Positions 1 to 11,665 of a DNA stretch of 64,000 nucleotides are shown here, piece by piece. The translations under genes were made by a program, and so were the position numbers. The stretch's first letter is position 1; the number at the start of each line of letters is the position of its first letter. Source of the DNA: Phyto melanocephala (taxonomy: Eukaryota > Arthropoda > Insecta > Diptera > Rhinophoridae); NCBI GenBank assembly GCA_941918925.1, contig OW799234.1, positions 95,397,978 through 95,461,977 on the forward strand, in the 5' to 3' direction. The notes under the pieces are model-generated. The model saw only the letters and a list, made by a program, of their open reading frames with translations. It did no database searches and had not been told where the DNA came from.

Positions 1-273
1 AAAGCAGTTTTACAATAAATTATTTAACAATTTTTTAAGAATGGGAATACTATAGAATTACACAAAATATTTGTAAAAAGAGGGGAGCAACAACAAATTA
101 TTTCACATAAATTCAAATTATTAAAATGCTTTAAACAATCAGCTGGTATATATAAGAAGATACTAAAAAATTAACAACACTATAGCGAAGGAGAATCAAA
201 TTATAAAAGAAAAGAAAATCAGAGGCAGAAATGTAACACCACCTTCACAGTTAAAGGTAAAAATTAATTTCTA

Positions 274-815
274 AAGGGTCCGCCATCTAACGTTTTTTTT
301 TTCAACTAGTGCCTATTTCGTGAATAGTAACACTTAGCTCATGTCTGATTTGACAGATAATTAGTTTTATCCTTCCGCTGAACGAATATGGTTGAACAAC
401 GCTGGGAAATATTGCGGCATTACTTTGGCCGATTTTGCCAAAAAAAAATCATCTTTTCAGATGAAGCTCATTTTGATCTTGGCGGGTATGTAAACAAGGA
501 AAATTGCTGCATTTGGGGCACAGAAAACCCGCACGTATACATTGAAAAGCCGATACACCCAAAACGAGTCACTGGTTGGTGCGGATTTAGGTCCAGAGGC
601 ATAATTGGGCCATTTTACTTCGAAAATGAGCAAGGAGTGGCCGTAGTCAATGGCGATCGTTATCGGGCCATGTTGAACAAATTTTTGTTCACAAAAATTG
701 AAGAAGAGGATATTGGCAACATTTGGTTTGAACAGGACGGCGCTACGTGCCACACAGCCGAAGCTACACTTTTTTGTATAGCATTTAAAAAAAAAAAGTT
801 ATTTGGCGGACCCTT
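274..815 (+). mobile_element. Internally deleted DD41D mariner-like transposon
   Basis: The ends are matching inverted repeats, AAGGGTCCGCCA on the left and TGGCGGACCCTT on the right, each flanked by a TA dinucleotide, as expected for the Tc1/mariner superfamily. The inside holds a 5' leader, a transposase fragment and then a run of A just before the right end. The last third of the transposase gene is missing, so the copy cannot move by itself. The same family recurs on the minus strand at 21856-22667. Confidence 0.85.
388..798 (+). pseudogene. Mariner (DD41D type) transposase fragment
   Basis: Remnant of a cut-and-paste DDE transposase. The start MVEQRWEILRHYF resembles the first helix of the DNA-binding domain in this family. 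The reading frame then jumps straight into the catalytic core, so most of the helix-turn-helix region has been deleted. The first catalytic Asp lies in FSDEAHF (about residue 25), followed by GYVNKENCCIWG. The second lies in WFEQDGATCHTA (about residue 117). The third Asp (the CDLTPLD region in relatives) is absent because the frame runs into the A-run and the right inverted repeat. The open frame is about 410 bases, against roughly 1 kb for a complete family member. It is non-functional. Confidence 0.85.
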
Positions 816-2329
816 TACATTAATATAAATTTTGGTTACGAAAATTATGCTATTCATTAAAATCCAGCCATCAAAAAAATAATACAATTATTAAAATGAA
901 AAAATAATAGTTTTAATACAAAAAATATTGAGAAAGTACAATTTAAATTGTTTTAAGAAAATTAATTATAACTTATATGATTTCTTACAATAAAAATAAT
1001 AGTAAACCTAATCAAGTCTATAATTAAACTTTCGGATAATTTTATATAAAAAATGTATAGCATCAGTTATATAAATAACTAAAACACTTTGAAATAAAGC
1101 TTCCACGACCACTTGTAAAATGCTAAATTCATCCCTACCAGGAGCAGATTAATCACGCCTTTTCTTGTGCACTGCTGTAAGGAAGTAAGTACAGCAGAAA
1201 TATTTAACACAATAATTCTTCCTCTTTATTCTACAGCCAAAACAAAAGACAGTATCAAAAACATACTTTTTGCGCTTTCGTATGCAAGCAAATTTCGTAT
1301 TTTTATGTTGGTGGGTTACTAAACTCCTAAATATTCATTGGAATAGCAAACCAGATTTTACCTGACATTTATATTTATTGCAAATAATTGAAAAGTTTTT
1401 AAAGAGTTGTTCTAAACCTTAAGTTTTTAACTAATGTTTACATTTTAATGTATGTATGCATATGTACACAAGTCTGTACATATTTCCTACCAACTTTTTC
1501 CCCTTACCAATACCGAAGCAATAAACGAAATGCTACCCCATATTCTGCGGATATGTCGAAACTCAATTTGTTTGTATTTATACAACAATTCAATGTCATA
1601 TTTACTTAAAACCAATAAATTTTATATGAGTTCATAATCGATTTTTGACTTGAAATTGAAACATTTACGATTTGAAAGACATTTATGAGTTTAACAAGTA
1701 AAACATCTAAAATCTGTAGAGAATTTTAGTTACACACATACTATAAAACCAGCAAAGTTCTTATACTAACGTCCTTACACATGCTAGTATCTAAATAACA
1801 TCATCAATTCTCCTAATATAAAGCTACAGTTACAAACGCACACAATAAATAAATGCGCAATTCAGCAAATGTTGTATGTATGTGCGAAAGTGGTAAACAT
1901 CTATATGTTATCACACCATCTTAAGAAAATATTAAAGAAATTGTTAAACGTCATGAGTTTGAAATAAGAATAAAAATATAAAAAAAGCGTATGTGATCTG
2001 AAAGAAGGAAAACATCGTTTAGATAATCAGAAGTATTTTGTTTTTTCTATATTAAATGGAGTATATAAGTGTGTTTGTTTTTATAGACGAAAGTCATGTG
2101 TCTATGCCACTGGCGTATGTACTTATGCGAATTTGAAATTTTATTAGTATTGGAAAAATGATTTTACAGCAACAGTAATAGTATATAAGTTAAAACAACA
2201 CACAATATATTTTGTTTAAACTAATAGAAATGTACTTGTGTCTTAATAAGAATGCAGTTCATCAATTTAGTGTCATTTTTGTATGCAAGTGAGAATTCTG
2301 AAATATGGCAGCTGCAAATACATTAGTTC
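816..2329. other. AT-rich stretch, no gene seen
   Basis: No coding similarity, RNA gene or inverted-repeat element was recognised here. It contains short TATGTATGCATATG-like runs typical of fly intergenic DNA. Confidence 0.6.
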
Positions 2330-2960
2330 CGATAATTAAAAATGAAGCGCTTTGCGAAAGGACAATGCGTTATAATTGTGAAAACCATTCGAAGAATTTC
2401 AGTCGACAAAGTATAGTTTTTCTGTCATCCATTCGAAGAGTGGACAAAATATTTTAAGAAATTTAATTGGTTATAGACCGTAAGACTCCTGTAAAAAATT
2501 ATTAGAAAAATTTGGAAAGTTATGTTGAAACCGCTCGTAAAAGAAATTTCAGTTAAGAAAGTGCATCTAATATGTTAATCTTTTAAAGAATAGTCTAAAA
2601 TTTAAGCAAACTGGGTCTCTTAGGGACGGTAAAACGCCAGTGCGTCAATTTACCGGACGGTCTCTCGAAAATATTGCTGTTTTCAAGGAGCTCCGAAACA
2701 TCAATTCGACAATGTTCTCCATAACCATAAATTTTAACAAAGGAACTCCGCTTTCATGGATACAAAATTCAGGAGCTTAAACCATCAGACCAAGTATAGC
2801 GACGGCAGTTCGTTTAATGGGAGTAAAGTAAAGTGAATGACAATTTTTTGAAAAAAAGGAGGAGCATTTCCACCTAAATGACTTTGTGAATACGCAAAAT
2901 TGTATAATATGCGGCTCAAAAAATCCTCATGAAATCAATGAGAAGCAAATGTCTGGGGGG
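2330..2960 (+). pseudogene. Degenerate DD41D mariner transposase, N-terminal and early catalytic part
   Basis: Translation across several frames gives pieces that line up in order with the DD41D family. First comes the helix-turn-helix part (KKLLEKFGKL, then TGSLRDGKTPVRQFTGRS and LENIAVFKEL), then the first catalytic block (HFHLNDFVNTQNCIICGS, then NPHEINEKQM). The Asp that should precede HFHL is lost. The match breaks off at a run of G at 2957-2966. No inverted repeats were found. This is an old, dead copy of a lineage different from the one at 274-815. Confidence 0.65.
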
Positions 2961-2966
2961 GGGGGG

Positions 2967-3740
2967 CATTTTTGTCACGAGTCTCTTGGGCCAAGCCCGA
3001 TGAATGACTGATGGCAACGCTAAAAATGATAACATGCTGGAGTTGTCCGGCTACTCCGGTAGAGCGCGTGAGGTTCGCCATCAAGCCATCCACAAGACAA
3101 AACTTCAACCCTCAGTGTGTCCCCTGGTTCTCTTATGGCAACGCTTTGGTATTCAACTTCCTAGCCTGCAGCTGGTGGAATGCTGCATTGGTCTGCCCAC
3201 CCCTAACCATGGCAAATCTACGGCCATTTATTATCTGATTTGCCCCTACTTACATTTGGCCTTGCAGCTTAGATTTTCTCACTTACCTTTTATTTTTAGG
3301 TCACTCCATCGTTGGATAATCCTACACCATTCATGCCATGTGTCTGGTCTTGTATAAAGTCTGTCACTTAGGTGACAACAAGGATTCCCCCAATGTGGGA
3401 TTTTTTTCAAAACTATGCGGGAGACGCATCCTAAGGAAGAGCTCACCTTTTCTACTTCTATTACCGCACTATAGCCAACTTTGGGCCAAACTAAATGTGA
3501 GTATTTATCTACTACCTTAATTATCCTACTTGTTGTGACCTATTTATCCCAGTCCGCAGTCCGATCGCGTGCAAATAGTGGTGTAATACCCCTGGTAGTT
3601 GGGAGCCTCTGATGAGTGTGCTCGAGGTGTATCCAGGATGTGTTGGAGGATGTTCAAACGTGGATATTTTGTAGTGTGATTATGTTGTTTAGTGTATGTA
3701 TTTACTTTCGTTCTGTTATTTTTGTTTAACAACCACAATT
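2967..3740. other. GC-richer island of unknown origin
   Basis: Base composition changes sharply from the AT-rich surroundings, and the segment abuts the broken mariner relict. It has an open frame of 117 codons from 3004, but no motif that I recognise. It could be a solo long terminal repeat or an untranslated part of a retroelement. No terminal repeats were confirmed. Confidence 0.3.
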
Positions 3741-4082
3741 TGAATTTCTTATTTAATAAAAAAACTTGTGTGTATGTATGTATTTATTCAAATTTTATTT
3801 ATTTATTTAAATTTTATTTAAATTTTATTTATATATTTTAATAAAATATATATCATTTAACAGGAAAATTAACAAATATGTTTTTCTTGTTTTTGTTTTT
3901 CCTTTAAAAAAAAATTAATCAAATTGAAACTTTCTCTAAATTTTTTCTTTAAATCACTCGCACCTTTTCTTTTGCCTCTCAGGCTGCGTGAAAGAGATTT
4001 TTTAAGATATATCCGAAATTGCAATTACTGTGCACGGAATTCGTTAAACGAACATTATAACAGAGTTCTTGTGATTTCAACT
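3741..4082. repeat. Simple (ATTT)n-like low-complexity tract
   Basis: Mostly ATTT/TTTA units around 3780-3860, followed by T-rich sequence. No gene was seen. Confidence 0.6.
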
Positions 4083-4562
4083 GCATGGTACAACTCTGGA
4101 CGACATGCGGTTTCAGCAAGACGGCGACACCTGCCACATCACTCATGAAACAATCCATTTATTGCAGCAAGGATTTTCACAACAAATTATCTCAAGAAAT
4201 TATGATGTCAAATGGCAATCAATATCATCCAAATTGCCGCCGTGTCATTTTCTGTTATTTGGTGTTTTATGAACTCTTGGGTTTAATCAAATAAACCACA
4301 AACAATTCCTGAGATAAAATCCGACGCATTGGATCGTCATCGGTGAAATACAACAACATTTCTGTGAAAAAGTTATGGAAAATTTTATCTAAAGAATAAT
4401 GGCCTGTCATCAGAGCCGTAAGGGCCATTTGGTGCATATTTTTCTCTGTATTTTATCGGTACACGTCTTTTCCACAATCCCATAAAAAAAATTTCAATTA
4501 TCTAAAAAAGTATTTTGTTTTCTTTTTAATGTAAAAGCGCATTCTTACTGCGACACCCTTTA
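4083..4562 (+). pseudogene. Mariner-like transposase C-terminal relict with right inverted repeat
   Basis: The block MRFQQDGDTCHITHETIHLL (about 4107-4166) carries the second catalytic Asp of a DD41D-type transposase. It is followed by QQIISRNYDVKW. The part that should hold the third Asp is disrupted, but LLFGVL and later VMENFI and CHQSRKGHLVHI keep the family order to the C-terminus. A terminal sequence, GCGACACCCTTTA, ends near 4562 and differs from the ends of the other mariners here. The left end was not found. Confidence 0.65.
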
Positions 4563-4766
4563 TATGATTTCTGCAATATATTTTTAATATCAATTTGTAT
4601 AACAATAATTTCACGTCAGAGTTATAGTATTGGAAAATTTATAGAAAATGAAATAAATAAAAAATTTGCAGAAAATTCTTAAAAAAATGGTCTTTTTACA
4701 AAAAAAAAAAAAGGATACCTGCAACGCAAATATCAAATTTTTACCTAATTTTTATTAAATTTTTTA

Positions 4767-5276
4767 CACTCAACGAAAAAATATGTTGTTGTAATCACAA
4801 TCGAAGAGCATCATACTATGATTGAATTGCATGATTGTGGTTAAAACATATAACGTTACCAGTTTAATTGAAATGTCAAGCAACAATCATATGTATGACT
4901 ACAATTGAAATCGGTAATCTTTGCTATTTTCTACGGCATATTATTGTCTTTTGCTGTTGGTTAACTACATACATATATTGATTTTACTTATAATTTTATC
5001 TCAGCTATTATTTAAAGGTTATTTTTAATTTTTAACGCTTTTGAATATTATGTTATTTTTGTCACATTAATTTTTTTAAATCATACTATTTTAAAACAAC
5101 AACCAAATCGAAATTTTTACGAAAAGTACACATTAAATGATGCAATTCAAACAAATGCTTGATTATCGTAACAAAATATATGATGAAATTAAACAAAAAT
5201 AACTATTATTAGTTTTCGACAACGAATATAATATGATCGTTGTGATCATGTTGTAACAATGTTTTTTTTTTGTGTG
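4767..5276. mobile_element. Candidate MITE with imperfect inverted ends
   Basis: The left part CACTCAACGAAAAAA and the right part ending TTTTTTTTTGTGTG are imperfect inverted copies, each flanked by TA. Similarity continues inward around AATCACAATCG on the left and GATCGTTGTGATC on the right. No coding sequence was seen. The low-complexity ends make the boundary uncertain. Confidence 0.4.
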
Positions 5277-6475
5277 TAGGAATGAAATTTTTATAAAGAT
5301 TTTCGTTAACTAAACACTTATTGAAGCATTTTTTTTTATAAACTACTTAAATATTAAAAAATTCCTTAAATTATAAATCCATTAAAAATGTTTTATACAT
5401 TTCAAATGTATGAATCACTTTTTCCCAACAATCGGCGCTTTTGGCTTAGTATCTTTAAAATAACAACCGAAAAACATATTAATTTAAGTAAATGTTTACC
5501 AGTTTGACAGAAAATTCCTGTTAAAAGTAGATAGATATGTCATTTGTAATCTGTGCTTTGCCGTTTTACCAAACAGTGCCGCCTTTATTTAAAAAAAATA
5601 TATGTAGTTTTAAAGCTACGCAATATGTTGAAAGTGTGGGAGCCGAACATTTTTATTTACGTCATTGTTTTGCTCGTAACAATAAAGTAGTTGTTTTTCT
5701 TTTTAATCTTTTGGGGATAAATATGAAATGATTTTGTATTGATTGGCAATTATTTAATAGAAATAATATTATTTTTTTTATATTTAACTTTACCCACGAA
5801 CCCTCTTTCTGCAGTCCTTTTATTTATCTACTAACCAACAACATAATATTTTTGTTCAGTTACTTACATATAATCATATATGTAAGTGTAGACTTACACA
5901 CATGTACATATGTATGTATTTTTGTAAATATTTGTTTGTACTAGAATGTCTATGTGTGAGTTTGTTTATGTTTTGGGTCACTATTTGTTGGTCGTTATTA
6001 TAAATGTTTTGGTTAAAGTTCAAATATTGGGGTTTTCTAAAACTGTTGTTTCCGAAGCAAAATATCTCCCCTTATTTTTTTCGACACTAGTAAAAAATGA
6101 AATTGTTTATGTGCGTCTGACATGCTTTCTGACACATTTATTAGCTGTCAATTGATTTAACAAGTCAATAAGCCAACAAAAAAGATGTTGAAAATGAAAG
6201 ATGGAGGGGTAAAAAGTTACTTAAAGTATCCTGACGAATATATGATGTGTAAACAAAAAAAATTTGTGATTAAGGTTTTTTATGGGTGGGAGAGTATGTG
6301 TGTAAGAGTTGTTTATTTAAAAAAAAGGACTAGTTTATAATGTTTTTAAGCTTGTAGAAAATTAGCTAAATATAAAGGTTTTATAATTTTAACCAACAAT
6401 GTTAAAATTAAGTGAGAGAAAAAAATTTAATTCTTTGAGTGATTATAGAACATAAATTTATTACAAAATAAAAAT
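5277..6475. other. AT-rich stretch, no gene seen
   Basis: Open frames at 5537 and 5946 (64 and 69 codons) have low-complexity translations and no recognisable domain. Nothing else was recognised. Confidence 0.55.
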
Positions 6476-6642
6476 GCGGATGCCCCGGTCAACTAGTAAA
6501 TAGTGCAAAAGTCTGCCACTCTGAGGGTTGCAGGTTCGATTCCCGCCAGAGACTTTGGTCTGTTTCACTACAACGGGCAAATGGTCTTCGTTACTCAGCT
6601 CGGCTTATTAAATTGGAATATAATTTGTAATTGTATTTCAAT
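6476..6642 (+). repeat. tRNA-derived SINE, 5' part
   Basis: The head resembles a tRNA gene. A degenerate A-box region lies around GGTCAACTAGT (6487-6497), and a perfect B-box, GGTTCGATTCC, lies at 6533-6543. The following body (ACAACGGGCAAATGGTC) is shared with a second copy at 16669-16813. The tail continues after a 1-kb insertion, at 7669. It would be transcribed by RNA polymerase III if active. The head does not fold into a complete cloverleaf, so it is not a functional tRNA gene. Confidence 0.7.
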
Positions 6643-7668
6643 TAGGGTGATCGCCTCTGTTTTACAACCGGTGGAAACCCCGGTTTTTTCATCTTTTAAC
6701 TGACGGTTTTATCTAAATGTTGATTTTTCGAATATCGAATACACCGTTTTTTTATCCGAAAAAGCCTGTTTATTATTTTTAGTTTATTGTTACATATTTT
6801 TGTAACCAATCGTACCACAGCATATTTAGTACGCGAAAAGTTTCCAAAAATCAAAAAATTAAAAATATTAAATATTCTTCCATAATATTGTAAGAAATTT
6901 ATTTGTTGTTTTAAAACCAAATGTAAAGTAAGAAAAATAATTGAGCTTAAATATTATTTTTTTTATAGGATATAAACCTAACGTTATTTGAAGCATAATC
7001 TTAGCAGATCAATCACTTTTAGGTCAAAAGTGTAGTTAGAATAAAGAAAACCAATAATTTCTCCTTCTACATCCTAATTTTATTTAATGGCAATGAGTGT
7101 CTGTCAACTTTAATTTCAATTAAACATCGAACAAACTAGTTTATGCCTGTATTTGTATTTTTAGTCTGTCAGGGGTATAAGAAAGAATTTTTAAAATGAA
7201 ATTTCATAGATTTTCTCCGTAGCCTTAAAAATCTATTTTAAATTAGAGAAATCATTTCAAGCAAATACGTTAGTGCATATTAGTTTAAAAGATCTATTTA
7301 ACATTTAAAAAATGTACAGAATAAGACACAAAAATGTATAATTTTATAAAACGTCTTATTTATTTATGTGTTAATTTATTGTATTTATTTATTTTACTTG
7401 TAAAGAGTACCTTTTGTCCTTAAATTTAACTAATTAAAACCAAATTAGTCAACTGCATTCATGTCACTTATTGCGTAATTATAAAGTCAAACGTATATGA
7501 ACTGTAAAAATTTCATATTTCATCTTTAAATATTATATATTATATATTCGAACCGGTCAACCGGGTTTTTCTCAATTTTCTAAAGAGCAACGGGTTTTTT
7601 TTTTAATTTTAAGTTTCAAACTATTTGAAAACCGGTTTCTTAAAAAAGTCAAATAATCGATCACCCTA
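6643..7668. mobile_element. Inverted-repeat element inserted in the SINE tail
   Basis: The ends are perfect 11-bp inverted repeats, TAGGGTGATCG and CGATCACCCTA. Both sub-ends carry AACCGG/CCGGTTTT motifs. The SINE tail reads through smoothly if the element is removed with one ATT, which suggests a 3-bp target duplication (ATT), though an eroded longer one is possible. No transposase was recognised, so it is a non-autonomous element of unassigned superfamily. Confidence 0.65.
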
Positions 7669-7705
7669 TTTGTAATACAAATAAATAAATAAATAATAAT
7701 AAGAA
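7669..7705 (+). repeat. tRNA-derived SINE, 3' tail
   Basis: Continuation of the SINE that starts at 6476. TTTGTAATACAAATAAATAA matches the 3' region of the second copy (TTGTAATAAAAAATTAAA) and ends in A-rich repeats. Confidence 0.6.
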
Positions 7706-8071
7706 CACATCAACCAAATTTTAATCGTTATAAAAGACTAAAAATGTACATTTATAACTTACACTTACTCATTACACAGATGTGTACGTTTCTTGTTCTT
7801 CCCTTAAGCAATAACTGCAGAAGTTCTTAGTTGTGGAATAGGAAAAGTGGGTACATCACCTCCTCATAGATATAAACAGTTAAAGTAAGATGGATTTTTA
7901 TCGACTTCGTATTCACTTTGTTGTCAAATTTTGATCTCACGATATATATTAAGTTTGAGAATCGCTAAATGTGGAATTTGTGTTGAACTTGGCATCGAAA
8001 AAGCAATACCACCTGTTCTTATTCTTGTATTGAATATATAACTGATACTTTTTCTAGTTTAAAAAACTTAC
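7706..8071. other. No gene seen
   Basis: Slightly less AT-rich sequence without recognisable coding potential or repeats. Confidence 0.5.
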
Positions 8072-8857
8072 GGCTATATGCATAAAAAGTAGTTATTTTA
8101 TGGCTATAGTGTACAATAGTTATTAAACGCTTTTTGTATTATAAACCACTAATAAGAATTTGTATTTATAAACGTACAATAACACTTTTATAGTTATTAA
8201 ATGTTTGTAGTGATTTTATTAGTATGTATGGCAACGCTTTTTATATTTATTTGTCATTTTATTGTTAGTGGTGCTTATAACTACTATAAGATTTACTCGG
8301 GTATCAAGTAAAGGTAAAATTTTTTATAAAATTAAAGCACAAAAAGGTCATCGAAAAAATCAAAAGTATATAACTTTGGTATATGAAAAATTTTGAGCAA
8401 AAATTATAATACAAATATTAATTATTTACCTATTTTGTTAATAACAATAAGAAAAGTATTCGGGTTAAAAGTTTGTTTACGTTTTTCTTACATCACTATT
8501 ATAATTTTCAATTTTATTTAATTTAAAATATGTTAAATTTATTATTTTCTTTTGTATAAATTGCACTTATGTATCTATATGTCGAAATGTGTTAATCTAA
8601 TCAATTTTAATATTTCAATTACTTTTTCTTAACTTTTTTTTACAAAATTTCTTGAAAAAAATTTTTTAACGCAATTTATGCATGAAATGTCGCCTTATTT
8701 TTGGTTTAAAGAAGGGTAAATCAAACAATAAAATTTTTGATTTTATAAATGGTTTATAAAAGGTTTATAAGTCTATTAATGGTTTATGAATGCAACAATA
8801 GTGAATTTTGCTTAAAAACGACTTATAAGCCTGTTATAAGTTTTTATACATATGGCC
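8072..8857. mobile_element. Candidate MITE, GGCTATATGCATAAAAA ends
   Basis: GGCTATATGCATAAAAA at 8072-8088 is an inverted copy, with two differences, of TTTTTATACATATGGCC at 8841-8857. The interior is AT-rich, repeats short TATAGTTATTAAA-like blocks and has no coding sequence. Target duplications were not resolved. Confidence 0.5.
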
Positions 8858-9149
8858 GATATTCTTTATGTGAAAATCTTTCTCGTTCAATAATACTACT
8901 TTAGTTTTAAAACAGTGATTGTTAGAAAAACACCCGCTGGCAAAACCTATGTCTCTTATACATATGAAGCAGAAGAGAAAAAACAAAACTGAGTAATCTT
9001 ACAAAGGTCTGTCAGCGAAGAATTTTTTAATTCCACATTTGAAAAAATACTGTTCATTGCTTATGTATTAGTTTGAAAAAAATCATTTAAGAATAAATAA
9101 TTTCACAATTGTGTTAAATAATTTTATTAATAATTATAACGAATAAAAG
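8858..9149. other. No gene seen
   Basis: AT-rich sequence with nothing recognised. Confidence 0.5.
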
Positions 9150-9740
9150 TATACTATTCTCATTATTATGTGTGTATGAGAACTGACTATGCCAACTGTG
9201 GTTAATTTAATCAGTCATAAACCCCACAAGAAGAAGTCTAATGTGATCTCAGTGGTCAGTTCACATCACCTCTACTAAGATGACTTTGATCTAAAATAAA
9301 TAATTCCGAATGTTGTGTTATCTAAACCACGCTCTCTGATGTGTGTATCATAAAATTCACCTAAAATTTACTCCTTTAGGGCTATGGACTACTTAGTTAA
9401 TGTCGTTCTTAAAGATATATAGACCGATTATGCCGCCAGTCCAAAGGAATTCAGTTAAAGGAATTCCTTGTATGTGGTTGTTTAGCAAGAGCTTCTGGGT
9501 CGGTTAAATTTTATTTATTGTTTATTAAGCCAGTAGACTTAAATTTATACATCACTTTGCGAATAGTTCTTTTGAAAGAACGATTAGGGTGACCGTTAAA
9601 TGAGCGAGGCTCGCGAAACGTTGCCCGAATATGCAGTCCATATTGATAAAACACTTTTATCATTTACACTCATTGTTAAGAGCTATTCCCATCCATGGTA
9701 ATTTGAGGAAAAAAAATCTACAGTCCATTTGACAATCATA
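9150..9740 (-). pseudogene. Degenerate DD41D mariner transposase
   Basis: Read on the minus strand, 9560-9700 gives VFYQYGLHIRATFRE and then KVMYKFKSTGLINN. This is the helix-turn-helix part of the family, with the expected spacing. Downstream, ALAKQPHTRNSFN continues into the linker. At 9218-9241 the sequence reads LDFFLWGL, the block just after the third catalytic Asp. The core between them is largely deleted, and several stops and frameshifts are present. No inverted repeats were seen. It is an old copy, distinct from its neighbours. Confidence 0.6.
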
Positions 9741-10140
9741 GATTGCCGTTATTAACTCTGTTTAAGTTCAGAAGTCCGTATTTGAAGAGTTGTTACCATT
9801 AAAAAATGTAAACGTAAGAGTGAACATAGTTTCCGGACTTCTGTTGTTGTCATAAATCGCTCGGGCAAAATACGACATTTGTAAATATTATAGTTTCGCT
9901 ATAAAAGAGATAATTTTATCAGGGATTCAAATGTCATGCATTTAGTCATGCATATAGTCTTAAGTTTTCCGAAAAGCTTATGCAGGAACAAGCAAAGTTT
10001 TTTAGTTTGTAACTCTTTGACGTTGAAGGTTTTAAATCGATCTGTTCAAGTCTATTGTCAACATCTTAAAAGCAGCAAAAATTATTGTTATGCCACGCCA
10101 GTTGTTGTGTGCATGCACTATGCATGAATTCATGTATGTA
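9741..10140. other. No gene seen
   Basis: A 63-codon open frame at 9936 has no recognisable domain. Nothing else was recognised. Confidence 0.5.
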
Positions 10141-10533
10141 CCCAGCAAAAAAATTTATGACAAAAAAGAGAATTCGCAGGGGTTCAGCTGGTGACAAAGT
10201 GATTTAATTTAAGTGAAAACACTAATGATTTTAACATTAGCGTGCCATGGGAGATCATGTGTTTACATGAATATTTTAATGAACTGCACTCTATTTTAAA
10301 AAGTGCACAGAACTCATGCACAAATGGTGAAAAGCATCCGCTCTTACAAGAGTTATTTTGGCTTGTTTACATGAACATAAAATATTTTGCATGATGTTGC
10401 ATTCATTTTTAATCACATCATTTATGACAAATTGCTTCGCCTTTAGGAAGTCATTTATAATTGTTTTACACAAATAATTTAAAAGTCTTTAAAATGTAAT
10501 TCGCTTTGCGCTACTTCCAATTTTTTTGCTGGG
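10141..10533. mobile_element. TA-flanked MITE, CCCAGCAAAAAAATT ends
   Basis: Perfect 15-bp inverted repeats (CCCAGCAAAAAAATT and AATTTTTTTGCTGGG) bound a 393-bp segment, and TA lies directly outside both ends. This is the signature of a non-autonomous element mobilised by a Tc1/mariner-type transposase. The interior has GTTTACATGAA-type short repeats and no real gene. A 60-codon minus-strand frame inside it is incidental. Confidence 0.8.
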
Positions 10534-11665
10534 TATAGATAAATATGCGCACCTATCAAACCAACTCAACAATTTTCCGAATTTACTTTGGCTGAGTGAT
10601 AAAAAAAATTAATTTTATTGCAAAAAATCTTGTGGCGCATAAAGAAAATAACCAACATATTGAGATCCTTTTAAAGGTTAAACATTTATAAACCATTTAA
10701 AACAATAATATTATTCCACTGTCAGTTATTTGTCAAAAATATTTATAAAATAAGTGACCAAGAAACTCAAATGATAATGCAAATGAACCGTTTTAAAACA
10801 ATAAAGTACAAAGCTGAAAAAACATGAAATATGTTTTTCACAAAAAAAAAAAAGTCAACATGCCTTAATATTTTATTAATCTGTTCTTTTTTTTTCATAA
10901 AAAATCACATATTTGACCACAAGTTCAATGTATTCATATAAACAAATAATTGAAACAGTTTTTGTTGAAAATATTTTCTACTAAAAAAATATGAATTAAA
11001 TCCCTTTATACTTAAACATATGTACATTCTGATGTACAGATATCAGGCAAAACACATTTTAACTATTAACACTTTGTCCATTGAATGGGAAATGAAATGA
11101 AAGACAAATCGTGGGAGGAAAGAAGAGAGAATAACAGGAAACATTATTCATTTGAATCCTTATTTGCTTTAATAAAAGACTGCGGCTTATTTTTGAAAAT
11201 ACCACACTCTCTAATTGATTTCAATATAGTGAACAACACTTTGATGTGATTCATTCAATTTGAAAACATTTTTTGTTCATTTCAGTTTTTATTTTCTACC
11301 ACTTCATGTTGTTAGTGTGTTTATGTCAATTTTTTATTGAATTGGTAAATTTTGACTTTTATACGTTTTTTTTTGATAATGTTTTTTTTTTTATTTTTTT
11401 CTCACTGCTGTATTTACAATGAGTGCAGCACACAAAATCAAATCAAACGAGAACGAAAAAATCAATTTGAAATACCAATGATATATGTAGTACTGGAAAT
11501 ATTCCTCCGCATTCCATGCAATACTATGTTTGCAACAACAATCACAATAAAGAGTGCCAGTATTAAAACAGAAAAATAAAAGAACTTCAAAAATGATACG
11601 AATACACACCGAGTCACTTTTATTCAGATGAAAAAATGAAGGCCACTCGCTGGTACAAATAAAAC
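10534..11665. other. AT-rich stretch, no gene seen
   Basis: Overlapping frames of about 75 codons on both strands near 11350-11600 have no recognisable domain. Long T and A runs are present. Confidence 0.55.

Noticed and set aside
6476..6553. Possible tRNA gene
   Set aside because: Only the B-box is well kept. The A-box is degenerate, no full cloverleaf forms, and the body and tail match a second SINE copy.
9447..9468. GGAATTC repeated twice within 22 bases
   Set aside because: A short local repeat within a decayed mariner relict, with no further structure.
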